This document shows, one piece after another, positions 16,445 through 25,804 of a stretch of 47,512 nucleotides of DNA. The stretch is taken from positions 12,914 through 60,425 of the forward strand of contig NZ_AUCC01000012.1 of the NCBI RefSeq assembly GCF_000429565.1. The letters run 5' to 3'. The notes under the pieces are model-generated. The model did not search any database and was not told where the DNA came from. It saw only the letters and a program-made list of their open reading frames with translations. The translations under genes were made by a program, and so were the position numbers. Source of the DNA: Arsenophonus nasoniae DSM 15247. GTDB lineage: Bacteria; Pseudomonadota; Gammaproteobacteria; Enterobacterales; Enterobacteriaceae. Positions within the stretch are counted from its first letter, which is position 1. Every line of letters begins with the position of its first letter.

Positions 16445-17275
16445 AAATCAGCCTCATTAACAGATTAAATAGCGATTTAGCATTCAATCTATATAGTAAT
16501 TTTAAAAAGTACAATTTAGTGAATTATTTATCTTAATTGTTCAAACCGATAAATTTTTCTAGTACTAATCATATCGGATAATAGTCGTTAACTAAACCCG
16601 TAAAAATAAATAATTACCCTAATAGATGATAAACTAGCAGCATAACTCAATAGCAATAATCAGCTAAATTTTTAGCCTGACAGGTTATTAACAAGTTGTT
16701 ATATGTGAAATAAGATTTAAATCAATATAATAGACAAGTAGAAGTTAAGAACTCGCTATTTTTATTAATTTAATGTCAATACGATTAATTTTAAATCGAT
16801 ATCTTTAACCCTTTTTAACAATAAGTGCTGCTTTCGGAATAGCATCTTTTAATATTGGTCTGTAAAATTATTATGATAATTATTGTTAATTTATCGCTGT
16901 TTTTTTCGTTAGATTATAAATTGCAGTTTAACATTATTATGTTTTATTGATAGACATTATTTGAAATTGAAGCGTTCATTATTGTTAGCTATAACGCTGA
17001 AGTAATTTAAATAACATGTTTTTAAATTAAACATCTAACCTATTTCATATATTTTTTTATCTTTTTATTAGCCTTCATTATTTTTCATATAAAAGGCTGA
17101 TATATTAATTTTTTAATTTACTTATATTTAAATGAAATATTTTTTTAAGCAAAAAATAGATTAATTAAATTGATATTTTCGTTTTATCCGCATAATAATT
17201 AACTCTGCTATAAGCGATGTTGTATAAAAATATTCTCAATTGATAAAAATAGAAACGATTTAAGGGATATATTAA
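16445..17275. other. Long AT-rich gap upstream of the LPMO gene
   Basis: About 830 bases with no credible ORF, RNA gene or repeat. It separates the divergent ybhA and LPMO genes. The last 250 bases are extremely AT-rich. It may hold a long regulatory region for the LPMO or be decayed sequence; I see nothing specific. Confidence 0.5.
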
Positions 17276-17875
17276 ATGAAAAGTAAATTATTATTAGCGC
17301 CGTTAGCATTAATTTTTGCTGCTAATGTCGCCGTTGCTAATGTCAAGCCGGAACCGCAGCATGGTTTTATTTTTGCACCAAAAAGCCGAGCAGTGTTATG
17401 TTGGATACATGAAAATAGCAACTGTGGGGCTGTTGAATATGATCCCATGTCGATTGAAGGGCCGAAAGGCTTTCCGCAAAGCGGCCCTCGTGATGGCAAG
17501 ATAGCCAGTGGTGATAATTCATTATTTTATAAACTCAACGAACAGAGCGCTGATCGTTGGAAGAAAGTACCATTGACTGCCGGAAAAAACACCTTCCATT
17601 GGACGTTAACTCAGCCACACAAAACAGCCAAATGGGAGTTTTTTATTACTAAACAGGATTGGAACCCTAATGCACCACTAACCCGTGCCTCTTTTGATTT
17701 AAAACCATTTTGCGAGCGTTTTGACGGTGGTGCAAAGCCGGATAAAGATCAACTTTATTTTGAATGTAATGTTCCACAACGTACGGGTTATCAGGTTATT
17801 TTAGGTGTTTGGTCAATTGCTGATACCGCAAATGCTTTTTATCAAGTTGTTGATGTGGATATGAAAGCTAAATAA
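17276..17875 (+). CDS. Secreted AA10 lytic polysaccharide monooxygenase (chitin-binding protein)
   Basis: A 199-residue single-domain AA10 LPMO closely like Serratia CBP21, which cleaves crystalline chitin oxidatively using a copper site. Shared segments are HGF...SRA..C near residue 29, NCGAVEYDP, IEGPKGFPQSGPRDGKIASGD, PLTRASFDLKPFC and the C-terminal WSIADTANAFYQVVDVD. The second copper-brace His is in QPHKTAKW. A signal peptide precedes an AVA site at residues 19-21, but the first brace His is residue 29, so cleavage there leaves seven extra residues (NVKPEPQ) ahead of it; these enzymes normally have His at position 1. It stands alone, without other chitinase genes. In a host-associated bacterium it may act on insect chitin or peritrophic matrix (inference). 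Confidence 0.93.
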   Translation: MKSKLLLAPLALIFAANVAVANVKPEPQHGFIFAPKSRAVLCWIHENSNCGAVEYDPMSIEGPKGFPQSGPRDGKIASGDNSLFYKLNEQSADRWKKVPLTAGKNTFHWTLTQPHKTAKWEFFITKQDWNPNAPLTRASFDLKPFCERFDGGAKPDKDQLYFECNVPQRTGYQVILGVWSIADTANAFYQVVDVDMKAK

Positions 17876-17973
17876 TATTAATAACAATTTTTCAGCTAGT
17901 AAATTAACCTACATTACAAATTTAAATTAGATTAGTAGACATTCATATTCAGTTATTTTTATTGTTATCAAAT

Positions 17974-18004
17974 GCTAGCTATTTCTACTTAGCTAGCTTT
18001 TGTT
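17974..18004 (+). terminator. Terminator downstream of the LPMO gene
   Basis: GCTAGCTA (17974-17981) and TAGCTAGC (17990-17997) pair perfectly around an eight-base loop, followed by TTTTGTT. It lies about 100 bases after the LPMO stop. Confidence 0.7.
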
Positions 18005-18081
18005 CAATAGTTATTAGTAATAGCAAGTTTATTACTAACTAATAATTGTCATTAATAAATTTCATTCACTGGAATATTCCG

Positions 18082-18648
18082 TTATTCCTCATGTTGGATA
18101 ATTTTTTGCCAAATATTGGCAACATGATGCACTTGGTAAAGCGCACAGTTGAGTGCATTATCTCGCGCTTGCTCAATTGACAGATCATTTTGTACATTAA
18201 CGCCAAGATTAATCCCCATATCGATAATAGTGTGTACATCACGATCATTGCCGACATGCCAAAAAGGGACTAATTGTGATCTCTCATAAGCGCCTCTTAA
18301 GACAAAATTGGCGCTTTTCCCCCAGACTTTTAAACAATCCATCCGTTCTTGGGCATTTTCTCGCGCCCAAAAATGCAATTCACGCAGGACATTATCAATA
18401 AGTGGTAAACTTTTTTTGGCAATCGTTGCGCGAGCTTCATTGGATTGGCATAACCACCACTTTATGGTTTCACCATTGACGGTACCGCCGGCAGACATTG
18501 ATGAAGAGAGATCGACAGCTTGATAAAAGGCAGCGCCCGTTTCACCTGTCGCTGGATTAAAAAAAACCGCACCGATTGCTACAATGGCAGCACAACTGCC
18601 CATACCCATGGTTTCTAAGTCAACCATTAAATTTTCGCGGGGTTTCAT
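18082..18648 (-). CDS. Phage-type 3'-5' exonuclease, probably catalytically decayed
   Basis: A 188-residue protein of the DEDD/RNase T-like exonuclease group carried by many enterobacterial phages and prophages (Rv2179c-like/ExoVIII-like). Motif I is present: MVDLETMG with Asp10 and Glu12. The segments IKWWLCQSNEAR, VWGK and FWHVGNDRDVHTIIDMG fit the family. Relatives normally have an NGxxFDN motif after VWG and a HNALxDA motif near the end. Here the first is shortened to VWGKSANFVL without the Asp, and the second reads DNALNCA, so the catalytic His and the following Asp are Asp163 and Cys168. The frame is intact, but activity is doubtful. The upstream sequence has AAGGAATAATA before ATG. No other phage genes are adjacent, so it may be an orphan phage remnant. 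Comparison with the family is from memory. Confidence 0.75.
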   Translation of the reverse strand: MKPRENLMVDLETMGMGSCAAIVAIGAVFFNPATGETGAAFYQAVDLSSSMSAGGTVNGETIKWWLCQSNEARATIAKKSLPLIDNVLRELHFWARENAQERMDCLKVWGKSANFVLRGAYERSQLVPFWHVGNDRDVHTIIDMGINLGVNVQNDLSIEQARDNALNCALYQVHHVANIWQKIIQHEE

Positions 18649-19250
18649 TATTATTCCTTAATTTTCTATTAACAGTTTGCCGTGTCAATCTACTCGTCCT
18701 AATATTTACGGTTTATTATTTTTAAATTTAGCTCACGACTTGTTGATTTTATTTATTACTAACAATAATTATATGAAATGGAAAAAAATCGATAAAGACA
18801 ACTGGATCAAATAAACTGAGTTTACATGTTGCTTATATTGAAAAATAATGTGAAATTTATATTAAATTTTCAACCTCCTCGGTATTGATTAGTGTTATTG
18901 CGTTTTTAACAAAACATCTTTATTAACAAAAATAAAGAATTTATATATTTATATAATATTATTTTTTTACTTTTTAACAACAGGTTTTTTATAGGGTTTA
19001 ATTTAGATTTTTATCATCTGAATACTAAATTTACTTGAATAAGGCGATATTCAACGGCGATTGACGGTTGGCTAATTATTATCGCTAAACATAACCTTTA
19101 ATTGCACAATGATAATTAATAAAAACACGCCACATACTGACATCAATCGGCTGAACAATAAATTTTTTTATTAACCGTTATGCTATTTTACTGATTATTT
19201 GCTATCAAATCGGATATGATAATGGAGAATAATTTCTGAGGAGTTAATCA
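18649..19250. other. AT-rich gap between the exonuclease and pgl
   Basis: About 600 bases between divergent genes. I find no credible ORF, RNA gene or strong repeat. The pgl ribosome site (GAGGAG) lies at its right end. Confidence 0.5.
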
Positions 19251-20243
19251 ATGAAACAGGTAGTGTATGTTGCCAGTCCTGAAAGTAAACAAATTCATGT
19301 TTGGGCAATGGATAAAAAGGGTAAACTGACATTATTGCAACAGCTGACATTACCCGGTGAAGTACAACCGATGCAGATTAGTCCCGATGGTCGACATCTT
19401 TATGTTGGTATTCGGCCGGATTTTGCCATTATTACTTACCTTATTTCAGCCGAAGGAAAACTCAGCCAACAGGCCATTACCGCTATTCCTGCCACACCAA
19501 CCCATATTGAAATTGACAAGCTTGGTCGTTGGCTATTTATTCCCTCCTATCATCAAGGAAATTTAGTGGTGTTGCCGATTGATCAACAGGGGAGCGCGCA
19601 GCCAGCGATTCAAGTTATTGGCGATTTAAAACATCCCCATGCATCGGGAGTAAGTTTTGATAATTCACGTTTGTTTGTCCCGTGTTTAGGCGAAGATCAT
19701 ATTCGCATTTATACAATTGATAACAATGGCCACTTAACCGAACAGGTTGCTGATCGGATTGTAACTAACCAAGGCGCAGGGCCTCGTCATTTAGCATTTG
19801 CACCCAATCAGAACGCTTTTTATTGTTTAAATGAGTTAGATGCCACAATTAATGTTTATTCAGCATTTGAACCTTATCAGCAAAGGCAAAATTGTGACAT
19901 TCTACCTGCCGGATCGAAATGTAAACCCTGGGCTGCGGATATTCATATTACGCCAGATGGCTGTCATCTTTATGTAAGTGAACGTTCTGCCAGTATTATT
20001 CGTCATTTTCAAGTAACAGCAGAAGGATTAGCATTATCGCCAATGAAGGCTTATGCAACCGAAACTCAACCGCGTGGCTTTAATATTGATCAAACGGGCC
20101 ATTTTTTGCTAGCCGTCGGTCAAAAATCTGATCACATTGCTGTGTATAAAATAGATGCGGTGACAGGTGCGCTACAAACCTTAGCGCGTTATCCGGTTGG
20201 TAAAGGGCCGATGTGGATCACGACCCATTTAATTAAAAACTAA
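19251..20243 (+). CDS. pgl: 6-phosphogluconolactonase
   Basis: A 330-residue cytoplasmic beta-propeller lactonase (E. coli Pgl is 331) that hydrolyses 6-phosphogluconolactone in the oxidative pentose phosphate pathway. Typical segments are YVASPESKQIHVW, QPMQISPDGRHLYVGIRP, HPHASGVSFDNSRLFVPCLGEDHIRIY, GAGPRHLAFAPN, KPWAADIHITPDGCHLYVSERS and QPRGFNIDQTGHFLLAVGQKSD. Two of its repeats share a PDG-HLYV pattern, consistent with propeller blades. The ATG follows GAGGAGTTAATCA. The stop lies only 12 bases from the bioA stop on the other strand; a short 7-bp hairpin (20242-20264) spans the junction. Confidence 0.96.
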   Translation: MKQVVYVASPESKQIHVWAMDKKGKLTLLQQLTLPGEVQPMQISPDGRHLYVGIRPDFAIITYLISAEGKLSQQAITAIPATPTHIEIDKLGRWLFIPSYHQGNLVVLPIDQQGSAQPAIQVIGDLKHPHASGVSFDNSRLFVPCLGEDHIRIYTIDNNGHLTEQVADRIVTNQGAGPRHLAFAPNQNAFYCLNELDATINVYSAFEPYQQRQNCDILPAGSKCKPWAADIHITPDGCHLYVSERSASIIRHFQVTAEGLALSPMKAYATETQPRGFNIDQTGHFLLAVGQKSDHIAVYKIDAVTGALQTLARYPVGKGPMWITTHLIKN

Positions 20244-20255
20244 ACTGTTTTTAAT

Positions 20256-21530
20256 TTACAGTTTGAGAACTATTTTTTTTATCGCTTCAGTTAACTTAGT
20301 GAGTTGCACAGCGGTAATGATATAAGGCGGCGTCAGATAAATTAATTTACCAAATGGCCGGATCCAGACCCCTTCAGCTACAAAATGACGTTGTAATTCA
20401 GGTACATTGACGGGGTTTTTCATTTCAACAACGCCAATTGCGCCTAACACTCGCACGTCAGCAACTTGGGGTTGATCTCGTAGTGGAAAGAGTTCAGCCA
20501 TCAATTGTGTTTCAATGTCTTTCACCCATTTTTGCCATGGGCTATTTCTTAGTAATGTTATGCTTGCATCGGCGATCGCGCAGGCTAATGGATTGCCCAT
20601 AAAAGTGGGTCCATGCATAAAACAGCCCGCTTTGCCTTGGCTGATGGTTTCTGCAATATGGCGGCTGGTTAGCGTGGCTGACAGAGTGACATAACCACCG
20701 GTTAGTGCTTTACCTAAACACAAAATATCTGGCGTAATGGCGCTATGCTGACAAGCAAACAATTTGCCAGTACGGCCAAAGCCGGTGGCTATCTCATCGG
20801 CAATCAGCAAAATATTATAGTGATCGCATAATTCTCTTACGGCTGTCAGATAATTAGGATGATAAATTCGCATACCACCCGCACCTTGAACTATCGGCTC
20901 AACGATAATGGCAGCAATTTTGCCAGCTTGTTCGGTGAGCATTTTTTGTAATGGGATCAAATCGTCGGCTTGCCACGGTTGATAAAAACCACATTGAGGT
21001 GCTTGAACAAAAAAATGTGTTGGCAGATAACCTCGATAAAGGCTATGCATTGAGTTTGCAGGATCACAAACTGACATAGCACCAAAGGTATCACCATGAT
21101 ATCCCCGTTGTAAGGCAATAAACTGGTGGCGGGTTTCTCCTCGTGCCTGCCAATATTGTAATGCCATTTTTAATGCTACCTCTACAGCTACTGAGCCGGA
21201 GTCAGCCAGAAAAATACACTCTAATCTATCATCAGTTATATCAATTAATTGTCGGCACAAGGCAGTCGCTGGCGGATGCGTGATGCCACCAAACATAACA
21301 TGGGACATTTTTGTTAATTGCTGAGAAGCGGCTTGATTGAGTACGGGATGATTATAGCCGTGAATAGCGGCCCACCAAGAAGCCATACCATCAATCAATT
21401 TTCTGCCATCGGCTAATTCGAGTTCGACACCTGAGGCGCTCACAATAGGATAAGCCGGTATTGGTTGAGTCATAGAAGTATATGGGTGCCAAATATGTTT
21501 AGCATCAAAATTAATATCGTTGAGTTGCAT
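20256..21530 (-). CDS. bioA: Adenosylmethionine-8-amino-7-oxononanoate transaminase
   Basis: A 424-residue class III PLP aminotransferase that converts KAPA to DAPA with S-adenosylmethionine as amino donor, the third step of the late biotin pathway. Family markers are [12 protein letters not shown] at the start, [70 protein letters not shown] and the PLP lysine in [31 protein letters not shown] and [16 protein letters not shown] are also conserved. It is divergent from bioBFCD with a BirA-like operator only eight bases before its start codon, so its leader must be very short. Confidence 0.96.
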   Translation of the reverse strand: MQLNDINFDAKHIWHPYTSMTQPIPAYPIVSASGVELELADGRKLIDGMASWWAAIHGYNHPVLNQAASQQLTKMSHVMFGGITHPPATALCRQLIDITDDRLECIFLADSGSVAVEVALKMALQYWQARGETRHQFIALQRGYHGDTFGAMSVCDPANSMHSLYRGYLPTHFFVQAPQCGFYQPWQADDLIPLQKMLTEQAGKIAAIIVEPIVQGAGGMRIYHPNYLTAVRELCDHYNILLIADEIATGFGRTGKLFACQHSAITPDILCLGKALTGGYVTLSATLTSRHIAETISQGKAGCFMHGPTFMGNPLACAIADASITLLRNSPWQKWVKDIETQLMAELFPLRDQPQVADVRVLGAIGVVEMKNPVNVPELQRHFVAEGVWIRPFGKLIYLTPPYIITAVQLTKLTEAIKKIVLKL

Positions 21531-21538
21531 TATGTTTG

Positions 21539-21567
21539 GTCAACTAAATTTATTTATTTTAGTTGAC
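21539..21567. promoter_or_regulatory. BirA-like operator between bioA and bioB
   Basis: GTCAACTAAA (21539-21548) and TTTAGTTGAC (21558-21567) form a perfect ten-base inverted repeat with nine bases between. The E. coli bio operator has GTAAACC/GGTTTAC half-sites 16 apart; the matching GTCAACT/AGTTGAC halves here are 15 apart. It lies in the shared divergent control region, exactly where BirA represses. Binding by BirA is inferred. Confidence 0.72.
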
Positions 21568-21627
21568 ATGATAACGCGGTTATTTAAACTGGCAACACTT
21601 TTTGTTTCCAGAGAGAGAATGGTGAAG

Positions 21628-22659
21628 ATGGAAAAACCATGGACGCTTAGCCAGGCACAAGCATTATTTGATTTACCTTTTTTTGAATTACTTTTTCAAG
21701 CTCAGCAAGTTCATCGCCTACATTTTGATCCGCAACAGATCCAGATTAGTACTTTACTCTCAATTAAAACGGGTGCCTGCCCGGAAGATTGCAAATATTG
21801 CCCACAAAGTGCGCGCTATAAGACCGGATTAAAAGCTGAACGACTGTTAGAAGTCGAACGAGTAATCGAATCGGCTAAGCAGGCCAAAAAAGCTGGTTCA
21901 ACCCGTTTTTGTATGGGCGCGGCCTGGCGAAATCCTCATGAACGCGATATGCCTTATCTAGAAACGATGGTGAAAGAAGTTAAAGTGTTAGGCTTGGAAA
22001 CCTGTATGACGCTGGGTAAGTTAACTGACCAGCAAGCACGGCGGTTAGCCGATGCTGGACTGGATTATTACAATCACAATTTAGACACCTCGCCCGAGTT
22101 TTATGGTTCTATTATTACCACTCGCACCTATCAAGATAGGCTTGATACAATTGATACTGTTCGCCAAGCAGGCATGAAGGTATGCTCTGGTGGCATTGTC
22201 GGCTTAGGTGAAAAGGTGACTGATCGGGCAGCACTATTGGTTCAATTAGCTAATTTATCGCAGGTTCCTGAAAGTGTGCCAATTAATATGCTAATAAAAA
22301 TAAAAGGCACCCCCCTTGAAGACAATGAAGATGTCGATGCCTTTGATTTTATTCGTACCATAGCTGTTGCCCGGATTATGATGCCAACCTCTTTTGTCCG
22401 GCTCTCTGCTGGCCGTGAACAGATGAATGAACAGATGCAAGCACTCTGTTTTATGGCCGGGGCAAACTCTCTCTTCTATGGTTGTAAGTTATTAACGGCC
22501 GCAAATCCCAATCAAGATAAAGATCAGCAACTTTTCCGCAAGCTAAATATTAATCCACAAGCCACTGAAACCGCATTGACTCATCAGCAGCAAATAGCGC
22601 GGTTGGAAGAGGTTATGCAGCAGATGGATACAGCACAATTTTATAACGCGGCACTATAA
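21628..22659 (+). CDS. bioB: Biotin synthase
   Basis: A radical SAM enzyme that inserts sulfur into dethiobiotin to make biotin. The radical SAM cysteines are in [19 protein letters not shown]. Other conserved parts are [59 protein letters not shown] and [16 protein letters not shown], which includes ligands of the second iron-sulfur cluster. I chose the ATG at 21628 (343 residues; E. coli 346) because AGAGAG lies about ten bases upstream and the protein starts next to WTLSQ as in E. coli. An ATG at 21619 is also possible; the frame is open to 21520 but that part overlaps the operator. First gene of bioBFCD. Confidence 0.95.
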   Translation: MEKPWTLSQAQALFDLPFFELLFQAQQVHRLHFDPQQIQISTLLSIKTGACPEDCKYCPQSARYKTGLKAERLLEVERVIESAKQAKKAGSTRFCMGAAWRNPHERDMPYLETMVKEVKVLGLETCMTLGKLTDQQARRLADAGLDYYNHNLDTSPEFYGSIITTRTYQDRLDTIDTVRQAGMKVCSGGIVGLGEKVTDRAALLVQLANLSQVPESVPINMLIKIKGTPLEDNEDVDAFDFIRTIAVARIMMPTSFVRLSAGREQMNEQMQALCFMAGANSLFYGCKLLTAANPNQDKDQQLFRKLNINPQATETALTHQQQIARLEEVMQQMDTAQFYNAAL

Positions 22660-23825
22660 TGAATTGGTCAACATTTTTAGCTCATCAACTGGATATGCGC
22701 AAGCAGCAAGCATTGTGGCGGCAACGGCAGATTATTAAAAAAAATGATGCACGTACCCTAATCTTTGATCAACAACAGTATGTTAATTTTTCCAGTAATG
22801 ATTATCTCGGTTTAAGCCAGCATTCGGCCATAATTAAAGCCTGGCAGATAGGATTAAGCCAATATGGAGCAGGTAGTGGTAGCTCTGGTCATGTTATCGG
22901 TTATCGTTGCGCCCATGCCCAATTGGAGCGACAGCTGGCTGATTGGTTGGGTTATTCTCGTGCTTTATTATTTATTTCCGGCTATGCCGTAAATCAAAGT
23001 GTGATCATGGCCTTAATGAACAAAAATGATCATATTGTGGCTGACAAACTTAGTCATGCTTCCATTCTGGAAGCAGCCATGATGTCACCAGCCACATTAC
23101 AACGTTTTGCCCACAATCAATCGGACGCTTTACAGCAACTTTTGGCGGTCAAACATACGGGTAAAACACTGGTTGCCACTGAAGGCGTATTTAGTATGGA
23201 TGGCGATAGTGCCCCTTTAGGCCAATTGCAAGCTGTAGCGAGGCAAGCGCAGGCATGGTTATTAGTGGATGATGCCCATGGTATTGGTGTTAGCGGCGAT
23301 GAAGGCAGAGGGAGTTGTTATCTACATAAAGTAAAGCCTGAATTGCTGGTGGTAACCTTTGGTAAAGCATTTGGCCTTAGTGGCGCGGCATTACTTTGTG
23401 ATGAAATCACCGCCGACTATTTTCTGCAATATGGCCGTCATTTAATTTATAGTACTTCAATGCCGCCGGCTCAAGCGGTCGCGTTAGCTGAGGCGGTTAG
23501 GCAAATTCGTCAGGCTGATGAATCAAGAGCCAATTTGCAGCGCAATATTGACTATTTTCGTCAATTAGCCAATCACTATAATTTGCCATTATTAAATTCC
23601 CCCAGTGCCATTCAGCCACTGATTATTGGTAGTAACCAACGTTGTTTACATTTATCGCAATTTTTACGTCAGCGAGGATTTTGGGTGCAAGCTATTCGGC
23701 CGCCAACGGTGCCGCCGGGTAGTGCAAGATTAAGGATCACATTGACGGCTAATCATCAATTAGCCGATATTGCACAGTTAATGGAAGCGTTAAATGAATT
23801 CTTTAACAACCATGCCGATAAATAA
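22659..23825 (+). CDS. bioF: 8-amino-7-oxononanoate synthase
   Basis: A 388-residue PLP enzyme of the alpha-oxoamine synthase family (E. coli 384). It condenses pimeloyl-ACP with alanine to give KAPA. Visible motifs are [49 protein letters not shown] and the PLP lysine in [26 protein letters not shown] and [17 protein letters not shown] close the protein. Its ATG shares one base with the bioB stop (TAATG), showing translational coupling. It overlaps bioC by 32 bases. Confidence 0.96.
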   Translation: MNWSTFLAHQLDMRKQQALWRQRQIIKKNDARTLIFDQQQYVNFSSNDYLGLSQHSAIIKAWQIGLSQYGAGSGSSGHVIGYRCAHAQLERQLADWLGYSRALLFISGYAVNQSVIMALMNKNDHIVADKLSHASILEAAMMSPATLQRFAHNQSDALQQLLAVKHTGKTLVATEGVFSMDGDSAPLGQLQAVARQAQAWLLVDDAHGIGVSGDEGRGSCYLHKVKPELLVVTFGKAFGLSGAALLCDEITADYFLQYGRHLIYSTSMPPAQAVALAEAVRQIRQADESRANLQRNIDYFRQLANHYNLPLLNSPSAIQPLIIGSNQRCLHLSQFLRQRGFWVQAIRPPTVPPGSARLRITLTANHQLADIAQLMEALNEFFNNHADK

Positions 23826-24567
23826 GCAAGCAATTGCGCATGCTTTTGGACGAGCGGCGAAAAATTACGATAATATTGCGTTATTTCAACAGCAAAGTGG
23901 TCAATATCTATTTGATTGCTTATCTGCGATGCCAGGTAACATCATTCTAGATGCTGGCTGTGGTACCGGCTATTTCAGTAAGCAGTGGCACTTAGCAGGA
24001 AAACAGGTTATTGCGCTTGATCTGTCTGCATCAATGTTAGCAATCGCACAACAAAAGCAAGCGGCTAAAAATTATATCCAGGCCGACATGGAGTGTTTAC
24101 CACTAGCCGATCAAAGTGTCGATCACTGTTTTAGTCACCTTGCTATCCAGTGGTGTAGTCATTTATATACCCCATTAAGTGAGTTATATCGTATCACTAA
24201 AAAGGGTGGGATAGTTGCTTTTTCTACTTTAGTCGATGGCTCATTACAAGAGCTACAACAGTGTTGGCAAAAAGTTGATAATAACCGACACATTAATTCT
24301 TTTATGACTTTTGCACAAATTAAGCGGACTTGTCATGATTGGCCGCATAGTTTAGAACGACGATCTTGGCGTGTAACTTATCCTTCATTTGCCTGTTTAC
24401 TTCAATCTATCAAGGGAATTGGCGCGACTTATCTAACCGATGGGCGTCAGCAGCAGGGTCTAATGACAAAAAATCAGTTAGCTAAACTCCTTGACCATTA
24501 TCCCCATGTCGATGAGCAATTCCCATTAACTTATCAACTTGTTTACGGAATGTTATATCGTGAATAA
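23794..24567 (+). CDS. bioC: Malonyl-ACP O-methyltransferase
   Basis: A 257-residue SAM-dependent methyltransferase that methylates malonyl-ACP to start pimeloyl synthesis. Motif I is [12 protein letters not shown], followed by [11 protein letters not shown] and [28 protein letters not shown] near the start, SLKGIGAT-like [13 protein letters not shown] and the C-terminal [10 protein letters not shown] match E. coli BioC. The ATG at 23794 has GGAAG six bases upstream inside bioF; a second ATG at 23812 aligns slightly better but has no ribosome site. It overlaps both bioF and bioD, so the operon is tightly coupled. The pimeloyl-ACP esterase partner (bioH or substitute) is not in this window. 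Confidence 0.93.
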   Translation: MNSLTTMPINKQAIAHAFGRAAKNYDNIALFQQQSGQYLFDCLSAMPGNIILDAGCGTGYFSKQWHLAGKQVIALDLSASMLAIAQQKQAAKNYIQADMECLPLADQSVDHCFSHLAIQWCSHLYTPLSELYRITKKGGIVAFSTLVDGSLQELQQCWQKVDNNRHINSFMTFAQIKRTCHDWPHSLERRSWRVTYPSFACLLQSIKGIGATYLTDGRQQQGLMTKNQLAKLLDHYPHVDEQFPLTYQLVYGMLYRE

Positions 24568-25237
24568 ATGTTTTTTTCTCACTGGAACTGATACAGATGT
24601 GGGCAAAACTGTTGTTAGCTGCGCGCTGCTACAAGCAGCCGCGTCTCATGGCTATCAAACAGCAGGTTATAAGCCGGTAGCTTCAGGTAGCGAACAATTA
24701 ACCGATGGCTTAAGAAATCCAGATGCGCAGTTATTAAGAAAAAATAGCAGCCTGAGACTGAATTACCATGATGTTAATCCGCTTGTTTTTGCTCAAGCAA
24801 CCTCACCCCATATAGCCAGTAAGCTAACAGGAAAGCTTATCGATTGGCAGATAATGGACGCAGGATTAAATAAATTAAAACAATCTGCTGACTGGATCAT
24901 TGTCGAGGGTGCTGGTGGATGGTACACACCGCTTTGTGCTGAGCAAACCTTGGCTGATTGGGTTAAACAACAGCAATTGCCAGTAATATTAACAGTTGGC
25001 GTTAAATTAGGTTGTATCAATCATGCAATGTTGACCGCACAAGCAATTAAGCAAAGCGGTTTATTATTGGCAGGCTGGGTGGCTAATGAAATTGTTTTAG
25101 CAGGTCAGTATCAACAAGATTATTTGCTAACATTACAGCAGCGCCTGTCAGCGCCCTGTTTAGGTGTTATTCCGTATTTGCCGGATTGGCAATCTCATCC
25201 GATTGGCAAATTTGTCAATATAGGTAACCTACTGTAA
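24560..25237 (+). CDS. bioD: Dethiobiotin synthetase
   Basis: A 225-residue ATP-dependent carboxylase that closes the ureido ring of dethiobiotin. The P-loop is FLTGTDTDVGKTVVSCALL. GYKPVASGSEQ, GLRNPDAQLLRKNSSL, TSPHIASK, IVEGAGGWYTPL and VGVKLGCINHAMLTAQ are as in E. coli. The start is the GTG at 24560, which gives (M)[11 protein letters not shown] aligned with the E. coli start, has GGA ten bases upstream, and overlaps the bioC stop by eight bases. It is the last gene of bioBFCD. No clear terminator follows. Confidence 0.95.
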   Translation: MNKCFFLTGTDTDVGKTVVSCALLQAAASHGYQTAGYKPVASGSEQLTDGLRNPDAQLLRKNSSLRLNYHDVNPLVFAQATSPHIASKLTGKLIDWQIMDAGLNKLKQSADWIIVEGAGGWYTPLCAEQTLADWVKQQQLPVILTVGVKLGCINHAMLTAQAIKQSGLLLAGWVANEIVLAGQYQQDYLLTLQQRLSAPCLGVIPYLPDWQSHPIGKFVNIGNLL

Positions 25238-25804
25238 TAGGAATAATTTTGAGGCTGAAGTATGATGCCATTTTAGCTATATTTTGCTTGAATTAGCTAA
25301 ATCGTAACAAATGAAATGCTATTTTTCATTTTTTTTCTTATATAAAAATTTTTTTTGTGATTATTTTTCTAGCAAAAATATTTTGCTAATTCTCAAGTGA
25401 AAATCTTACAACTATTGATGCCTAAAAGAATTTCTTGAGTTATCCCCCATTCCTGTGGATAACCTTGTGCATTAGATCTAGAAAAGTGCCGCTAACCAAG
25501 ATAGCATGAGGCTTGGCGTGACCTTGATGTCATTCTCGGCTCTCAAGTGAAATTATATAAATATTAACAAGTTATATAAAATCAAGTCTGAAATGATATA
25601 TAATAAAGTTTTATATTAGCTAATTAGCATAAAATATAAAATATAATTAAGTAGCAAAAAAAGCTTGGGGATAACTAAGTTATTAAAATGAAAAATATAT
25701 GTAAATAATTTGCTTCAATAGAAGCTGGTTTTTTATTTCTGCTGTCATTGAAACTGTTTTTTTATCCAGTATGATAAAGAAATATTTTTAGTAGAGAGGG
25801 TTAG
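25238..25804. promoter_or_regulatory. uvrB control region with DnaA boxes and a spaced direct repeat
   Basis: 567 non-coding bases. TGTGGATAA (25454-25462) is a perfect DnaA box on the minus strand. Two near matches flank it, TTATCCCCC (25440-25448) and TGGGGATAA (25666-25674). TCTCAAGTGAAA occurs twice, at 25391-25402 and 25541-25552, exactly 150 bases apart. A LexA box lies at the right end. The E. coli uvrB upstream region is also reported to bind DnaA, so this may be conserved control. Confidence 0.6.
25752..25771 (+). promoter_or_regulatory. LexA (SOS) box upstream of uvrB
   Basis: AACTGTTTTTTTATCCAGTA contains CTG-N10-CAG and, as I recall it, matches the E. coli uvrB SOS box base for base. 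It lies 33 bases before the uvrB start. uvrB should therefore be repressed by LexA and induced by DNA damage. Confidence 0.92.

Noticed and set aside
16869-16887. Fur-box-like sequence (about 14 of 19 matches) in the gap upstream of the LPMO gene.
   Set aside because: The region is so AT-rich that such a match is expected by chance, and it lies nearly 400 bases from the start codon.
21520-21627. Extended bioB N-terminus (36 extra codons).
   Set aside because: It would run through the BirA-like operator and has no similarity to biotin synthases.
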